From Candidatus Melainabacteria bacterium (GTDB lineage Bacteria; Cyanobacteriota; Vampirovibrionia; Vampirovibrionales; JAJTHC01): a stretch of DNA of 11,680 nt. Below the pieces are notes generated by a model. It saw only the letters and a list, made by a program, of their open reading frames with translations, made no database searches and was not told the origin of the DNA. Shown in pieces: positions 1 through 7,062 of the stretch (positions are counted from its first letter, which is position 1; every line of letters begins with the position of its first letter). The translations under genes and the position numbers were made by a program. The stretch spans positions 1 to 11,680 of the forward strand of contig JAPLIO010000197.1 in assembly GCA_026389055.1 (NCBI GenBank). Direction: 5' to 3'.

Positions 1-1
1 A

Positions 2-361
2 ACGGACGCTGAACTGGAAGAGGTGTGTCGCCGGACCGGTCTCTGGCAGGTTCTGGAACAGGCCGCCGGCCCTGACATTTATCCCCTGGATTACCATCTG
101 CCCAAGGCCAGCAGCGAAGGCCTTCACGGGGCGCAACGCCGCTTGCTGGCGGTAACCCGTGCCTTCCTTTTGCACCCCGCTATCCTGCTGCTCGATGAAC
201 CCACTACCGGCATTGATGACATCGGCCGCTCCCAGTTGGCCGCGATTTTGCGGGAAATTTGCCAGGGTCTTACGGTTCTCCTGGTTGACCATGATGTGGC
301 GTTCATCTCCCAATTTCCCGACGACCTGGGCCACGAGACGGACGTACTTCACCCACACTGA
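2..361 (+). CDS. ABC transporter ATP-binding domain, C-terminal fragment (5' partial, chimeric 3' end)
   Basis: The frame is open from base 2, so the start lies outside the window. It shows the second half of an ABC ATPase: a degenerate signature (GLHGAQRR in place of LSGGQ), Walker B with catalytic Glu (AILLLDEP), a D-loop (TTGID) and an H-loop (LLVDHD). It would energise a membrane exporter or importer; the substrate cannot be told. Similarity to ABC proteins fades around base 310-320. From there the frame is simply the antisense of the pnp fragment, so the last dozen codons and the stop at 359-361 are probably not native. Bases 1-310 are visibly more GC-rich than the rest of the window, which suggests another replicon region or another organism. 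Confidence 0.75.
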   Translation, partial: TDAELEEVCRRTGLWQVLEQAAGPDIYPLDYHLPKASSEGLHGAQRRLLAVTRAFLLHPAILLLDEPTTGIDDIGRSQLAAILREICQGLTVLLVDHDVAFISQFPDDLGHETDVLHPH

Positions 362-1643
362 AAGAAGGGAATGCATAATGGTGCATCCAGCGTTTTTCTT
401 TTAGTGGGTCAATCCCATCCAAGTTTTGAGCATCGCCAGGGGAGCCTAGCGTCGCAATAGAAAGAACTTGCGTGCTACCACGGGTAAACAATGCAGACCC
501 GTGAACCCGAGGCAAAACGCCAACGTGGCATTTAATAGGGCGAATATCTTCGCATTTACGCCCATCAGCCCGAACGCCTTCATCCAAAACCATCGCCCGC
601 ATAACGGTTTTTTCAACTTTTTTGAAGCTTTCGCCAAATACGTTAATATCTTGAGCTTTTGCCAATTTCGTTACCGCATGGTCTTCACCTAAGGCATCAA
701 ATGCTGCTTTGGCTTTTTCTTTAGCGGCTTTCAATAAGTTTTGACGGGTTTCACGATCAAATTCATGATACGCCTTGTTCACATCATCATAAACTTGGGC
801 TTTAACAAACTCATAAACGGGGGTGTTGTCAAAATCAGGCACATACGCTTCACGAGGTTTCACACCACATTTTTGAGCAAAAGCCAACTGCTGAGCCACT
901 TGGTTTTGAATTTCCAAATGAGCAAACGCCAAGGCTTCTACTAAATCGGCTTCAGAAACGAAGTTTGCACCCGCTTCAACCATCATAATAGAATCTTTGG
1001 TACCAGCAACCACTAAATCCAACTCGCTTTGTTCTTGTTCTTGGAAAGTGGGGTTAGCCACTAACTGCCCGTTAACCCGAGCTACACGAACCGCACCAAC
1101 AGGCCCACCAAAGGGAATATCGCTAGCCAAAGTTAAGGCAAAAGAAGCGGCTAAAATGGCTAAGGTATCAGGCTGTTGCACATTATCAGAAACTAATGGA
1201 GTGGCAACAATTTGCACGTCTTTACGGTAGCCATCTGGGAATAAGGGGCGGATTGGGCGGTCAATTAACCGAGAGGTTAAAACGGCCTTTTCGCTAGGAC
1301 GCCCTTCACGTTTGTTATAACCACCGGGCATTTTACCTACGGCGAACATTTTTTCTTCGTAATCTACTAACAGAGGGAAGAAATCAATACCAGGACGAAT
1401 GCTGCTGCTGGCTGTAGCAGCTGAAAACACAACGGTTTCGCCACACTGAACAAGAACGGAAGCCCCTGCGGAACGAGCCATACGGCCTGTTTCAACGGTT
1501 ACGGTTTTTCCGCCAATTTGGAAGGAATGGCGTTGCATTTGCGGGTAAAACGCATCTAAAGAAGCTAAATCTGTAATGCCGTGGGCTAGGGTTTGGGCTT
1601 TATTAAGCACATCCGTATTAGTATCAAGCAGCGTGGATTGCAT
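303..1643 (-). CDS. pnp: Polynucleotide phosphorylase, truncated (3' part missing)
   Basis: PNPase degrades RNA 3'-to-5' by phosphorolysis, usually as a trimer in the degradosome. The first RNase PH domain is complete (FFPLLVDYEEKM, KMPGGYNKREGRPSEK, RLIDRPIRPLFP), followed by the helical linker. The start of the second RNase PH domain is present (RADGRKCEDIRP, VLPRVHGSALFTRGSTQ, FPSFSVGEVRPSRGPGRREIG). Family members continue with GHGALAER and about 250 more residues, including the KH and S1 domains. Here the frame stops two codons after REIG (TGA at 303-305). I chose ATG at 1641-1643 because AAAGGT lies just upstream; a GTG at 1674-1676 gives 11 more residues. The GSPGDAQ-LD segment resembles cyanobacterial PNPases. 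The stump lacks the catalytic second half, so it should be inactive unless the join is an artefact. Confidence 0.9.
   Translation of the reverse strand: MQSTLLDTNTDVLNKAQTLAHGITDLASLDAFYPQMQRHSFQIGGKTVTVETGRMARSAGASVLVQCGETVVFSAATASSSIRPGIDFFPLLVDYEEKMFAVGKMPGGYNKREGRPSEKAVLTSRLIDRPIRPLFPDGYRKDVQIVATPLVSDNVQQPDTLAILAASFALTLASDIPFGGPVGAVRVARVNGQLVANPTFQEQEQSELDLVVAGTKDSIMMVEAGANFVSEADLVEALAFAHLEIQNQVAQQLAFAQKCGVKPREAYVPDFDNTPVYEFVKAQVYDDVNKAYHEFDRETRQNLLKAAKEKAKAAFDALGEDHAVTKLAKAQDINVFGESFKKVEKTVMRAMVLDEGVRADGRKCEDIRPIKCHVGVLPRVHGSALFTRGSTQVLSIATLGSPGDAQNLDGIDPLKEKRWMHHYAFPSFSVGEVRPSRGPGRREIGR
306..322. other. Chimeric junction between ABC ATPase fragment and pnp fragment
   Basis: Left of this point the + strand reads ABC ATPase; right of it the - strand reads PNPase. 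The two homologies meet within about 15 bases: FIS-Q-F of the ABC protein and G-R-R-E-I-G of PNPase share the stretch CCCAATTTCCCG. Base composition changes at the same place, from GC-rich to about 45% GC. A head-to-head join through a short shared sequence is typical of amplification or assembly chimeras, but it could also be a real illegitimate recombination. Confidence 0.6.
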
Positions 1644-1666
1644 AGAAAAATTACCTTTTGTTACGG

Positions 1667-1687
1667 CGTTCAACACAACATTGAACG
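1667..1687 (-). promoter_or_regulatory. Hairpin in pnp 5' leader
   Basis: A 7-bp stem (CGTTCAA / TTGAACG) with a 7-nt loop lies about 23 nt upstream of the chosen pnp start and just before its ribosome binding site. In enterobacteria pnp is autoregulated through a leader stem-loop cut by RNase III. A similar role here is only an analogy. Confidence 0.4.
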
Positions 1688-1729
1688 GCTAGGGTTACGA
1701 GTGTTACACTTTATCAATAATTAAAATCC

Positions 1730-1758
1730 ATCATAACGCAAGCACAAGTTAGGTGCAA
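1730..1758 (-). promoter_or_regulatory. Sigma-70-type promoter of pnp
   Basis: On the minus strand TTGCAC (1753-1758) and TATGAT (1730-1735) are separated by exactly 17 bp. They match the -35 and -10 consensus at 4/6 and 5/6 positions. Transcription would begin near 1723 and give an approximately 80-nt leader that contains the hairpin at 1667-1687. The promoter sits in the gap between the serine hydrolase stop and pnp, so pnp need not depend on read-through. Confidence 0.6.
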
Positions 1759-1787
1759 ATGGTTTGATAAGATCTGTTTTTTAAAGC

Positions 1788-3479
1788 CTAAAAAACTTCA
1801 ACGGCTTCTGCGGGTGGCACAGGTAACGCTGTTGCAAGCACGCCCGAAGAATCAACAGGCACCCCTGCACCAGCCGAAGCAACACTTGCCATTAACGCAC
1901 CATTCCGCACCATCTTGTGGGCTACTTGGTAGTCAAAAACTCGTTTAGAAAACAACCGAATAAAATCCGCCGCCTGCCCATTATTATGAGGGCGTTCCAC
2001 CATCATCGCCAAGTAATAATATCGCCCATCAGGCAACTGCACCATGGCAGATTCTCCTAAGCTTTTACCAATATCGCCCGTTTTATGAAACACCCGTGTA
2101 CCCTTTGGTAACAAGCTAGGAATGAGCCTTCTGTTGTGGGTTTTTTCCAAAATATCCATCAAGTACTCACTCACTTGGGTTGATTGAAACACCCCGTGGT
2201 GCTGGATGCCCATCAACGTTTGTACCATTTCAACCATAGAAATGGTGTTTAAACCTGCTTTATCAGGCAGTTGATTCCGAACCCTCGTGCTGGCATAGCC
2301 CAAGGCATTCCATTGCTGATTGACCTTATCCACACCACCCAAGGCTTCCAACATCATTTCGGTTGCCACATTATCGCTAGTTTGAATCATATTGGCAGCC
2401 GTTTCGCCCAGCGTAAACCGAGAATGTTCAGGCTTACCAATCCAAATACCTGAGCCTTCCACCCGATGGCGTTCTTCCAGCAAGAGAGCATCAGTCGGTT
2501 GATTAACCCCCGAAGCTAACCGTAAGCCATACAAATAAAGCAACGGTAATTTAATGACACTTGCCGAAGGCACAGGCTCTTGGGCGTTCAATTCGGCATG
2601 GGTGTTAGAAAACGGGTCGTAAAACAACACATGAGGGCGAAAGCTTGAACCCAATTGCAAGGCGGAAGAATCTAAATAGGCTTGCAACGTACCATTAACG
2701 GTTTCCGAAGGTAACGCTAAGGGGGGCAAGGGTGCTAATGCCACTCGCTCATAAGGCCAATTAAGGGCAGGGTTCAACCAACTATCTACGCCAAACAAAG
2801 TGGTTTGATTGGCCCGAAGCGAAGGGGCATTCACGGGTTCTCCCTTAAACACCCCTGAATGGGTAGCTAAAGAGGAAAAACCACCAAAAGAAGCGGGGAT
2901 AGGGCGTTCAACCAATACACTTTGTTGAGTAGCCGTTTGATGCGTTACCCATTGCCCTAGTTGAAGCAACCCAGAAATTAACAAGCCCCCTGCCAACAAA
3001 ACACCGCTTAATAGAATCAGTAAGCGTTGAGTGCGTTTCTTCTGTTGGGTGTGGCGTTGCTGATGAGACCGCTTTCGCTTATCCACCGTAGGAGATTGGG
3101 CTGGCAAGCCCACATGAACCCGCCCCACTTTTTGATGAATGGGACGATTGAACGGATGGGTATTGGGGTGAAATGGCGAAGGCGTAATGGGTATTTCCTC
3201 ATGCCAAGCAGTGGCGGATTGAGCGGTTTTTGCAACACCGCTACTAGTAGCCGTTTCCCCTTTCGTAGAGGGTTCCACGGCGGCATCATAATAAAATGAG
3301 GTAGCAGGTGTTAAAGCAGGCTTTTGCGAATTAACGCCACGGGCTACGTTTGAAGAAGCGGAAAATCGGGGTTTCATAAAAAAACAACTTTTTTTTGCGG
3401 GGTTGCTCAACAGGTGCAATGAAGCTTTCTTACCATAAAAATATAAAAGTGGCAATCTTAGAAAGTCTTCATTCATCAT
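1788..3479 (-). CDS. Membrane-anchored class A beta-lactamase-like serine hydrolase
   Basis: The C-terminal two thirds has the three landmarks of the penicillin-recognising serine hydrolase fold: SxxK with nucleophile S307 and K310 (SVIK), S368-D369-N370, and K466-T467-G468. The region that holds Glu166 of true class A beta-lactamases reads NQLPDKAGLN-S and lacks that glutamate. A related motif is typical of cyanobacterial beta-lactamase-like proteins of unproven substrate, so efficient antibiotic hydrolysis is doubtful; a peptidoglycan- or ester-directed role is possible. Residues 152-173 form one membrane segment preceded by a very basic stretch (133-152), which predicts a cytoplasmic N-terminus and an external catalytic domain. 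The first 130 residues are long, low in recognisable domains and rich in Ser, Pro and His. The start is uncertain: neither Met1 nor Met35 (ATG at 3375-3377, after long A and T runs) has a good ribosome binding site. Confidence 0.85.
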   Translation of the reverse strand: MMNEDFLRLPLLYFYGKKASLHLLSNPAKKSCFFMKPRFSASSNVARGVNSQKPALTPATSFYYDAAVEPSTKGETATSSGVAKTAQSATAWHEEIPITPSPFHPNTHPFNRPIHQKVGRVHVGLPAQSPTVDKRKRSHQQRHTQQKKRTQRLLILLSGVLLAGGLLISGLLQLGQWVTHQTATQQSVLVERPIPASFGGFSSLATHSGVFKGEPVNAPSLRANQTTLFGVDSWLNPALNWPYERVALAPLPPLALPSETVNGTLQAYLDSSALQLGSSFRPHVLFYDPFSNTHAELNAQEPVPSASVIKLPLLYLYGLRLASGVNQPTDALLLEERHRVEGSGIWIGKPEHSRFTLGETAANMIQTSDNVATEMMLEALGGVDKVNQQWNALGYASTRVRNQLPDKAGLNTISMVEMVQTLMGIQHHGVFQSTQVSEYLMDILEKTHNRRLIPSLLPKGTRVFHKTGDIGKSLGESAMVQLPDGRYYYLAMMVERPHNNGQAADFIRLFSKRVFDYQVAHKMVRNGALMASVASAGAGVPVDSSGVLATALPVPPAEAVEVF

Positions 3480-3520
3480 AAGGGATTGTTAATAAAAAAT
3501 AAAGCTTTTTCTGTAATGCC

Positions 3521-3539
3521 TATTTCAAAATGGTATAAC
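3521..3539. repeat. Solo copy of a dispersed ATACCA-type repeat end
   Basis: On the minus strand this reads GTTATACCATTTTGAAATA. It nearly matches both ends of the inverted-repeat element at 9422-9508 (shared core ATACCA-W-TTT-S-AAAT-R-G). It lies in the 122-bp AT-rich gap between the decarboxylase stop and the serine hydrolase start. No partner arm is visible nearby, so it may be a degraded or half element. Confidence 0.5.
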
Positions 3540-3601
3540 AGGTGATTCTATTTATTATATAAAAAGTATTATCTGCGTTACCATTAACCTTTAGGCTAGT
3601 G

Positions 3602-5059
3602 TTATTGCACAATTACCTGAACCGTTACGGTACCAGATTGACCCAATAACGAAAGATGCGAAGGTTGAATGCGTTCCCCCGGTAACAAAACAGGAATCCC
3701 TGGCGGACACCGAACAATGGTTTCCGCACTAATTCGCCCTAAGGCTTCCGCCAAGTCAACCGTCTCTACTTCCGCATGAAAAAAAGCATTTCGAGGAGAC
3801 AAAACCACTTCAGGCATGGTAAATAACACTTGTTCTACTAGTTTAAAGGGCATTTTTTGTTGCGTTTCTTCAGCTATAGCGTATTGATGAATCCACGAAA
3901 ACCCGTCGGCGAAGGCTTGAAAATCCGCTTCTTCATGCTGAAACGAAGTTAAATATAACGCCCCATAGGGGTTGCAACTTTCATATGAAAGCCCTCGTTC
4001 CGTTTCCAGCAGTTCTGCCATCGTTTCACCTGAAAGCGTGGCATGGCGAAGGTAAAATCGGGTTTCATCCAAGGCGGGTCTGCCACCAGCCAATACAGGT
4101 AGATGTGTTTTCCTCAATAACCGAACCGAAGGCACTCCTTGCAACTGGCGTTCCAGCCGTTGAATTCGCAACAGTTGCCACTGCACTGCCTGCTGAAAAT
4201 CCACCGAAGCCAACCACGCCGAGGCTAAATCTAAACTAGCTAATAATAAATAACTTGGGCTAGTAGTCTGCAAATGATTGAGTGCCTGTTGCAGTCTCCT
4301 CGCTGAAATAGCCGACCCCTTGGGCAAATGCACCCAAGCCGATTGCGTTAAACTACCCCCCGTTTTATGAGGAGATTGCACAACGGCATCAGCTGAAATA
4401 ACTTCGGGCAATTCACACGCCGATAGCGGGAACGCTTTGTGCCAAACAAATAACGCTCCGTGGGCTTCATCCACAATCAAGCGTTTGTTGTGGGTTTTGC
4501 AAAGTTTGGCTATCGCTTCTAAATCCGTTGCTAAGCCTTCATAAGTGGGATGGGTGATAATAACCCCCTGAATGGCAGGATTTTCCTTAAACGCCTGTTC
4601 CACCGTTTCAGGGCTTACCCCGCCCCAAAGCCCCCAATCTGGGTGCCAAATGGGTTCGCACCAAACGGGGTTCAGCCCTGCCAACACTAAGCCTGCAATA
4701 ATAGACCGATGAGCATTGCGGGGAATTAAAACGGCATCATCAGGCTGAAAGCTGGCTAACAGACAGGCGTGCAACCCGCCCGATGTACCGTTAATGGAAT
4801 AAAACGTGTGTGCGACCCCATAACGTTCTGCCGTAAGGGCTTGGCTTTCGGCAATGCACCCTTCGGGGATGGATAACACATCCAGCCCATCCAGTTCGGT
4901 TAAATCCACCGCGAGTAAGTCGGCGGAAAACCCTAACTGCTGGCTGAGTGCTCGAAAATAGTTGCCTAAGGGAAGCCCTGCGTGGGCTGGCACATGAAAG
5001 CGTCTGCGGTTGAGGGTTTTATTCACTAGTAACGCAGTAACAAGCGGGGTATTTTGCAT
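3602..5059 (-). CDS. PLP-dependent Orn/Lys/Arg decarboxylase (compact form)
   Basis: This is a fold-type I decarboxylase that would make putrescine, cadaverine or agmatine in polyamine synthesis. Visible landmarks are NGTSGG (90-95, phosphate binding), RNAHRS (114-119), PTYEG (171-175), DEAHG (197-201, PLP ring contact) and SPHKTGG (229-235) with PLP lysine K232. The C-terminal PPGIPVLLPGE motif (about 450-465) is the usual one. At 485 residues it lacks the N-terminal wing domain of the enterobacterial enzymes and fits the short type of Bacillus and cyanobacteria. Substrate cannot be read from sequence. The N-terminal motif is unusual: FHVPAHAG in place of FHxPGHKxG. The start is supported by AAAGGG seven bases before the ATG. 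Confidence 0.9.
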   Translation of the reverse strand: MQNTPLVTALLVNKTLNRRRFHVPAHAGLPLGNYFRALSQQLGFSADLLAVDLTELDGLDVLSIPEGCIAESQALTAERYGVAHTFYSINGTSGGLHACLLASFQPDDAVLIPRNAHRSIIAGLVLAGLNPVWCEPIWHPDWGLWGGVSPETVEQAFKENPAIQGVIITHPTYEGLATDLEAIAKLCKTHNKRLIVDEAHGALFVWHKAFPLSACELPEVISADAVVQSPHKTGGSLTQSAWVHLPKGSAISARRLQQALNHLQTTSPSYLLLASLDLASAWLASVDFQQAVQWQLLRIQRLERQLQGVPSVRLLRKTHLPVLAGGRPALDETRFYLRHATLSGETMAELLETERGLSYESCNPYGALYLTSFQHEEADFQAFADGFSWIHQYAIAEETQQKMPFKLVEQVLFTMPEVVLSPRNAFFHAEVETVDLAEALGRISAETIVRCPPGIPVLLPGERIQPSHLSLLGQSGTVTVQVIVQ

Positions 5060-5077
5060 GATGTAACCCTTTCAACT

Positions 5078-5106
5078 ATTATTGAGCCATTTTCAGCCCA
5101 GTTCAA
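5078..5106 (-). promoter_or_regulatory. Promoter of the decarboxylase gene
   Basis: On the minus strand TTGAAC (5101-5106) and AATAAT (5078-5083) are spaced by 17 bp. The start point would fall near 5070, giving a very short leader that just includes the AAAGGG ribosome binding site. Confidence 0.45.
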
Positions 5107-5166
5107 ACTATTTAATCTCGTATCACCAGTAGGAACGACCATCGCGTTTGCTCTGCAGTCGTAGAC

Positions 5167-5291
5167 TCCCTCACCCCAACCCTCTCCTTAAGGGAGAGGG
5201 GGTAGTACGCACAAGAGCATTGACGAGGGGATGTTCTTTTTGCCCTAAATTTCTGTTCCCTCTCCCTTAGGGAGAGGGCTAGGGTGAGGGA
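5167..5291. repeat. Inverted pair of REP-like palindromes
   Basis: Two 34-bp arms (5167-5200 and 5258-5291) are inverted copies of each other with 31 of 34 positions identical. Each begins with TCCCTCACCC and ends in its own palindrome (CTCTCC-TTAA-GGGAGAG type). The arms are separated by 57 bp of unrelated sequence. The layout is that of REP/BIME-like repeats, which in many bacteria yield false peptides of the TPALSLREREG type when translated. It fills most of the 285-bp gap between the decarboxylase and the queuosine-precursor transporter. I see no gene in that gap. It might act as a transcript-end or mRNA-stabilising structure. Confidence 0.75.
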
Positions 5292-5344
5292 TTCCTCAGT
5301 CCCCTGACAAACCAACCAGCTGAAGACTGAAACGACAATCGATG

Positions 5345-6088
5345 TTACCCCTCTTTATCTGCTTCCGCAACAATGGCTTCCGCCTTTTTTTCACCTAATA
5401 ATCGAAACACCAACCGATGCCCTAAGTACAGCAACGGCGTAATTAAAATAGCCGCCACAACCTTCACGCTATAATTACCTTGCCCCATTGCTACCATCTG
5501 TTCTACGGAAAGCGTTCCCCAAAACGCCACAAACGTAACAATAAACGAATCAAACAATTGCGAAACCAAGGTAGACCCTGTCGCCCGCACCCACAGGTAT
5601 TTGTTACCCGTATAATGCTTAAATACCCGAAACAAGCCAATATCCAAAAACTGCCCCACCACATAGGCAATCAACGAAGCTTGAATCATATTGGTAAAGG
5701 GGGCAATCACCTTGGTGAAGGTATCCAAGCTAATGACGGTAATTGGGCTAACGGGCAAATGCAACAATAACTGAAACAACAGAGAAAAGCCAATCACCAC
5801 CACAAAGCCCAGCCACGTTATTTGTTTGGCTCCTGCTTCGCCGTAAAATTCGTTAATCATATCGGTTAGTAAAAACGTGATGGGAAAGGTCAAAATACCG
5901 CCCGAAATTAACTGTTTACCGCCCCAAGGTAAGGGTAAATCTATTAGCAATGCCCCAGTTAAGTTAGCTATTACCAAGCAAGAAACAAAAATAGCGGCCA
6001 TAATGCCAAACACCAGCTGCTTCATGGGCATGGCGTGTTGCGGGTTGGGTAGAATGGCTCGTACAATCAGCGAAAAAGGATTGGGCAT
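5345..6088 (-). CDS. Queuosine precursor transporter (YhhQ/VUT family)
   Basis: This integral membrane protein imports a precursor of the tRNA base queuosine, preQ0 or preQ1. Family signatures are ISGGILTFPITFLLTDMINEFYG (61-83, first part clearest) and ATGSTLVSQLFDSFIVTFVAF (169-189). About six hydrophobic segments are visible (near 24-48, 62-79, 91-111, 131-153, 173-193 and 209-227). Length (247) is typical. The start is uncertain: Met1 has no clear ribosome binding site, and Met20 or Met22 would begin just before the first membrane segment as in many relatives. I looked for a preQ1 riboswitch in the upstream leader and could not recognise one. It is transcribed divergently from coaE. Confidence 0.9.
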   Translation of the reverse strand: MPNPFSLIVRAILPNPQHAMPMKQLVFGIMAAIFVSCLVIANLTGALLIDLPLPWGGKQLISGGILTFPITFLLTDMINEFYGEAGAKQITWLGFVVVIGFSLLFQLLLHLPVSPITVISLDTFTKVIAPFTNMIQASLIAYVVGQFLDIGLFRVFKHYTGNKYLWVRATGSTLVSQLFDSFIVTFVAFWGTLSVEQMVAMGQGNYSVKVVAAILITPLLYLGHRLVFRLLGEKKAEAIVAEADKEG

Positions 6089-6162
6089 TAGTGAAACGCT
6101 ACCTAGCTGGTTTTGGTGTTGTGAAAAAAATGATTATGTCCTATTCTATAACAAATACTTAG

Positions 6163-6344
6163 TTGAGGTTACGGAGAAGGCTCTATTAGTGGTGCTAGCG
6201 TTGTCATTTGCGGTATTTTCTACCTTCGGTAGAATGATTGGCAGAGCAATCAACGAATCCTCATGTACCTCTATGTACACCTGCGGTTCTGTGTTCCTCA
6301 TTCCTAGCTATCCCTCCCTACTAGAGCCTTCTCCGTAACCTCAA
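6163..6344. mobile_element. 182-bp MITE-like element with perfect 23-bp terminal inverted repeats
   Basis: The left end (6163-6185, beginning TTGAGGTTACGG) and the right end (6322-6344) are exact reverse complements over 23 bp. One further outward position matches imperfectly. The interior has no coding frame that I trust. It includes a 7-bp hairpin with a 3-nt loop (6218-6234) and a short TGTAC/GTACA stem (around 6275). No clear target-site duplication is visible. It lies between the divergent transporter and coaE genes, ending 23 bp before the coaE start. Alternatives are a structured RNA gene or a remnant of an insertion sequence. Confidence 0.7.
6218..6234. repeat. Internal hairpin of the 182-bp element
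   Basis: TTCTACC and GGTAGAA form a perfect 7-bp stem around TTC. It is not followed by a T run on either strand, so it is probably not an intrinsic terminator. It could be a folding core of the element. Confidence 0.45.
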
Positions 6345-6367
6345 TTGCTATAAAGGAAAAAACCACG

Positions 6368-6973
6368 ATGAAACGAATTGGCTTAACAGGCGGCATTGCG
6401 TGCGGAAAATCCGCCGTGGGCAAGTGGTTTGAACAACACGGCATACCTGTATGGGATGCCGATACGGCGGTGCATAGCTTACTAAACACCAACTTAGCCG
6501 TTCAACAACAGTTAAAAGTGTGGTTTGGCGATACTGTTATTTTACCCGATGGCACGGCGAACCGCTTGCTAATGGGGGAACGGGTGTTTGCGGAGGCAGG
6601 GCTAAAAAAGCAGTTGGAAGGCTTGTTGCATCCGTTGGTGAGAGTTTCGATGGAGGCATTTTTTACCGATGTGCAACAAACCCAACCGACTGTTCCGTTT
6701 GCCATTGCGATGATACCCTTGTTGTTTGAAAATGGCTTGCAGGGGCAGTTTGATGCCGTTTGGGTGGTGAATGCCACGCAAGCTCAGCAGGTGGAAAGGA
6801 TGAAGACGAACAGGGGGATGGATGAGGGGGCGATTTTGGCAAGGTTAGCCAGCCAGTTGCCGTTAGAGCAAAAAATCGCCCTCGCGGATGTAGTCATTGA
6901 CAATACAGGGACGCTAGAGGCGTTGTATTGTCAGTTGGAAAAGTTACTACTGCAACAGAATGACGCAAGCTAA
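6368..6973 (+). CDS. coaE: Dephospho-CoA kinase
   Basis: CoaE phosphorylates the 3'-hydroxyl of dephospho-CoA with ATP, the last step of CoA synthesis, in the cytoplasm. It has a P-loop (GGIACGKS, 8-15), the substrate-binding WDADTAVH segment (29-36), LLHPLVR (86-92), PLLFENG (117-123), the lid region with RLASQLPLEQK (159-169) and a DNTG end motif (178-181). At 201 residues it is of normal length and appears intact. The ATG follows AAAGGA at about 10 bp spacing, immediately downstream of the 182-bp inverted-repeat element, which may therefore separate coaE from, or supply, its promoter. Confidence 0.95.
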   Translation: MKRIGLTGGIACGKSAVGKWFEQHGIPVWDADTAVHSLLNTNLAVQQQLKVWFGDTVILPDGTANRLLMGERVFAEAGLKKQLEGLLHPLVRVSMEAFFTDVQQTQPTVPFAIAMIPLLFENGLQGQFDAVWVVNATQAQQVERMKTNRGMDEGAILARLASQLPLEQKIALADVVIDNTGTLEALYCQLEKLLLQQNDAS

Positions 6974-7050
6974 AGTTTATTGAATAAAAGCCGATAGTAA
7001 ACATAGGAAAACTATCTTTAAAAGCTTTATTAGAATTTAATCCTAGTAAA

Positions 7051-7062
7051 AAGGACGTATTT
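7051..7062 (+). promoter_or_regulatory. Ribosome binding site fixing the pilin-like gene start
   Basis: AAGGA (7051-7055) with a 7-base spacer points to ATG 7063. This matters because no other start codon in the pilin reading frame lies upstream of the prepilin cleavage site, so ATG 7063 is the natural start despite being out of frame in this copy. Confidence 0.7.

Noticed and set aside
1776..1796. AT-only 8-bp hairpin at the serine hydrolase stop codon as an intrinsic terminator
   Set aside because: The stem has almost no GC pairs and there is no separate T run after a stable stem, so termination is not convincing.
3027..3299. Plus- and minus-strand 90-codon frames inside the serine hydrolase gene
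   Set aside because: Both overlap a coding region with clear membrane and linker features in the main frame; no family resemblance was seen.
5112..5315. Open frame on the minus strand containing LTLALSLRERE and YPLSLKERVGVRE
   Set aside because: It is the translation of the REP-like inverted pair, a well-known kind of false peptide; no ribosome binding site or coding character.
6089..6162. Possible preQ1 riboswitch upstream of the queuosine-precursor transporter
   Set aside because: Expected by function, but the leader lacks a recognisable preQ1 stem-loop plus A-rich tail pattern.
5877..6338. 153-codon plus-strand frame running from inside the transporter gene through the 182-bp element
   Set aside because: It is antisense to the transporter and then reads the inverted-repeat element. 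The same EVTEKAL peptide appears from the other end on the opposite strand, showing that it is just the terminal repeat.
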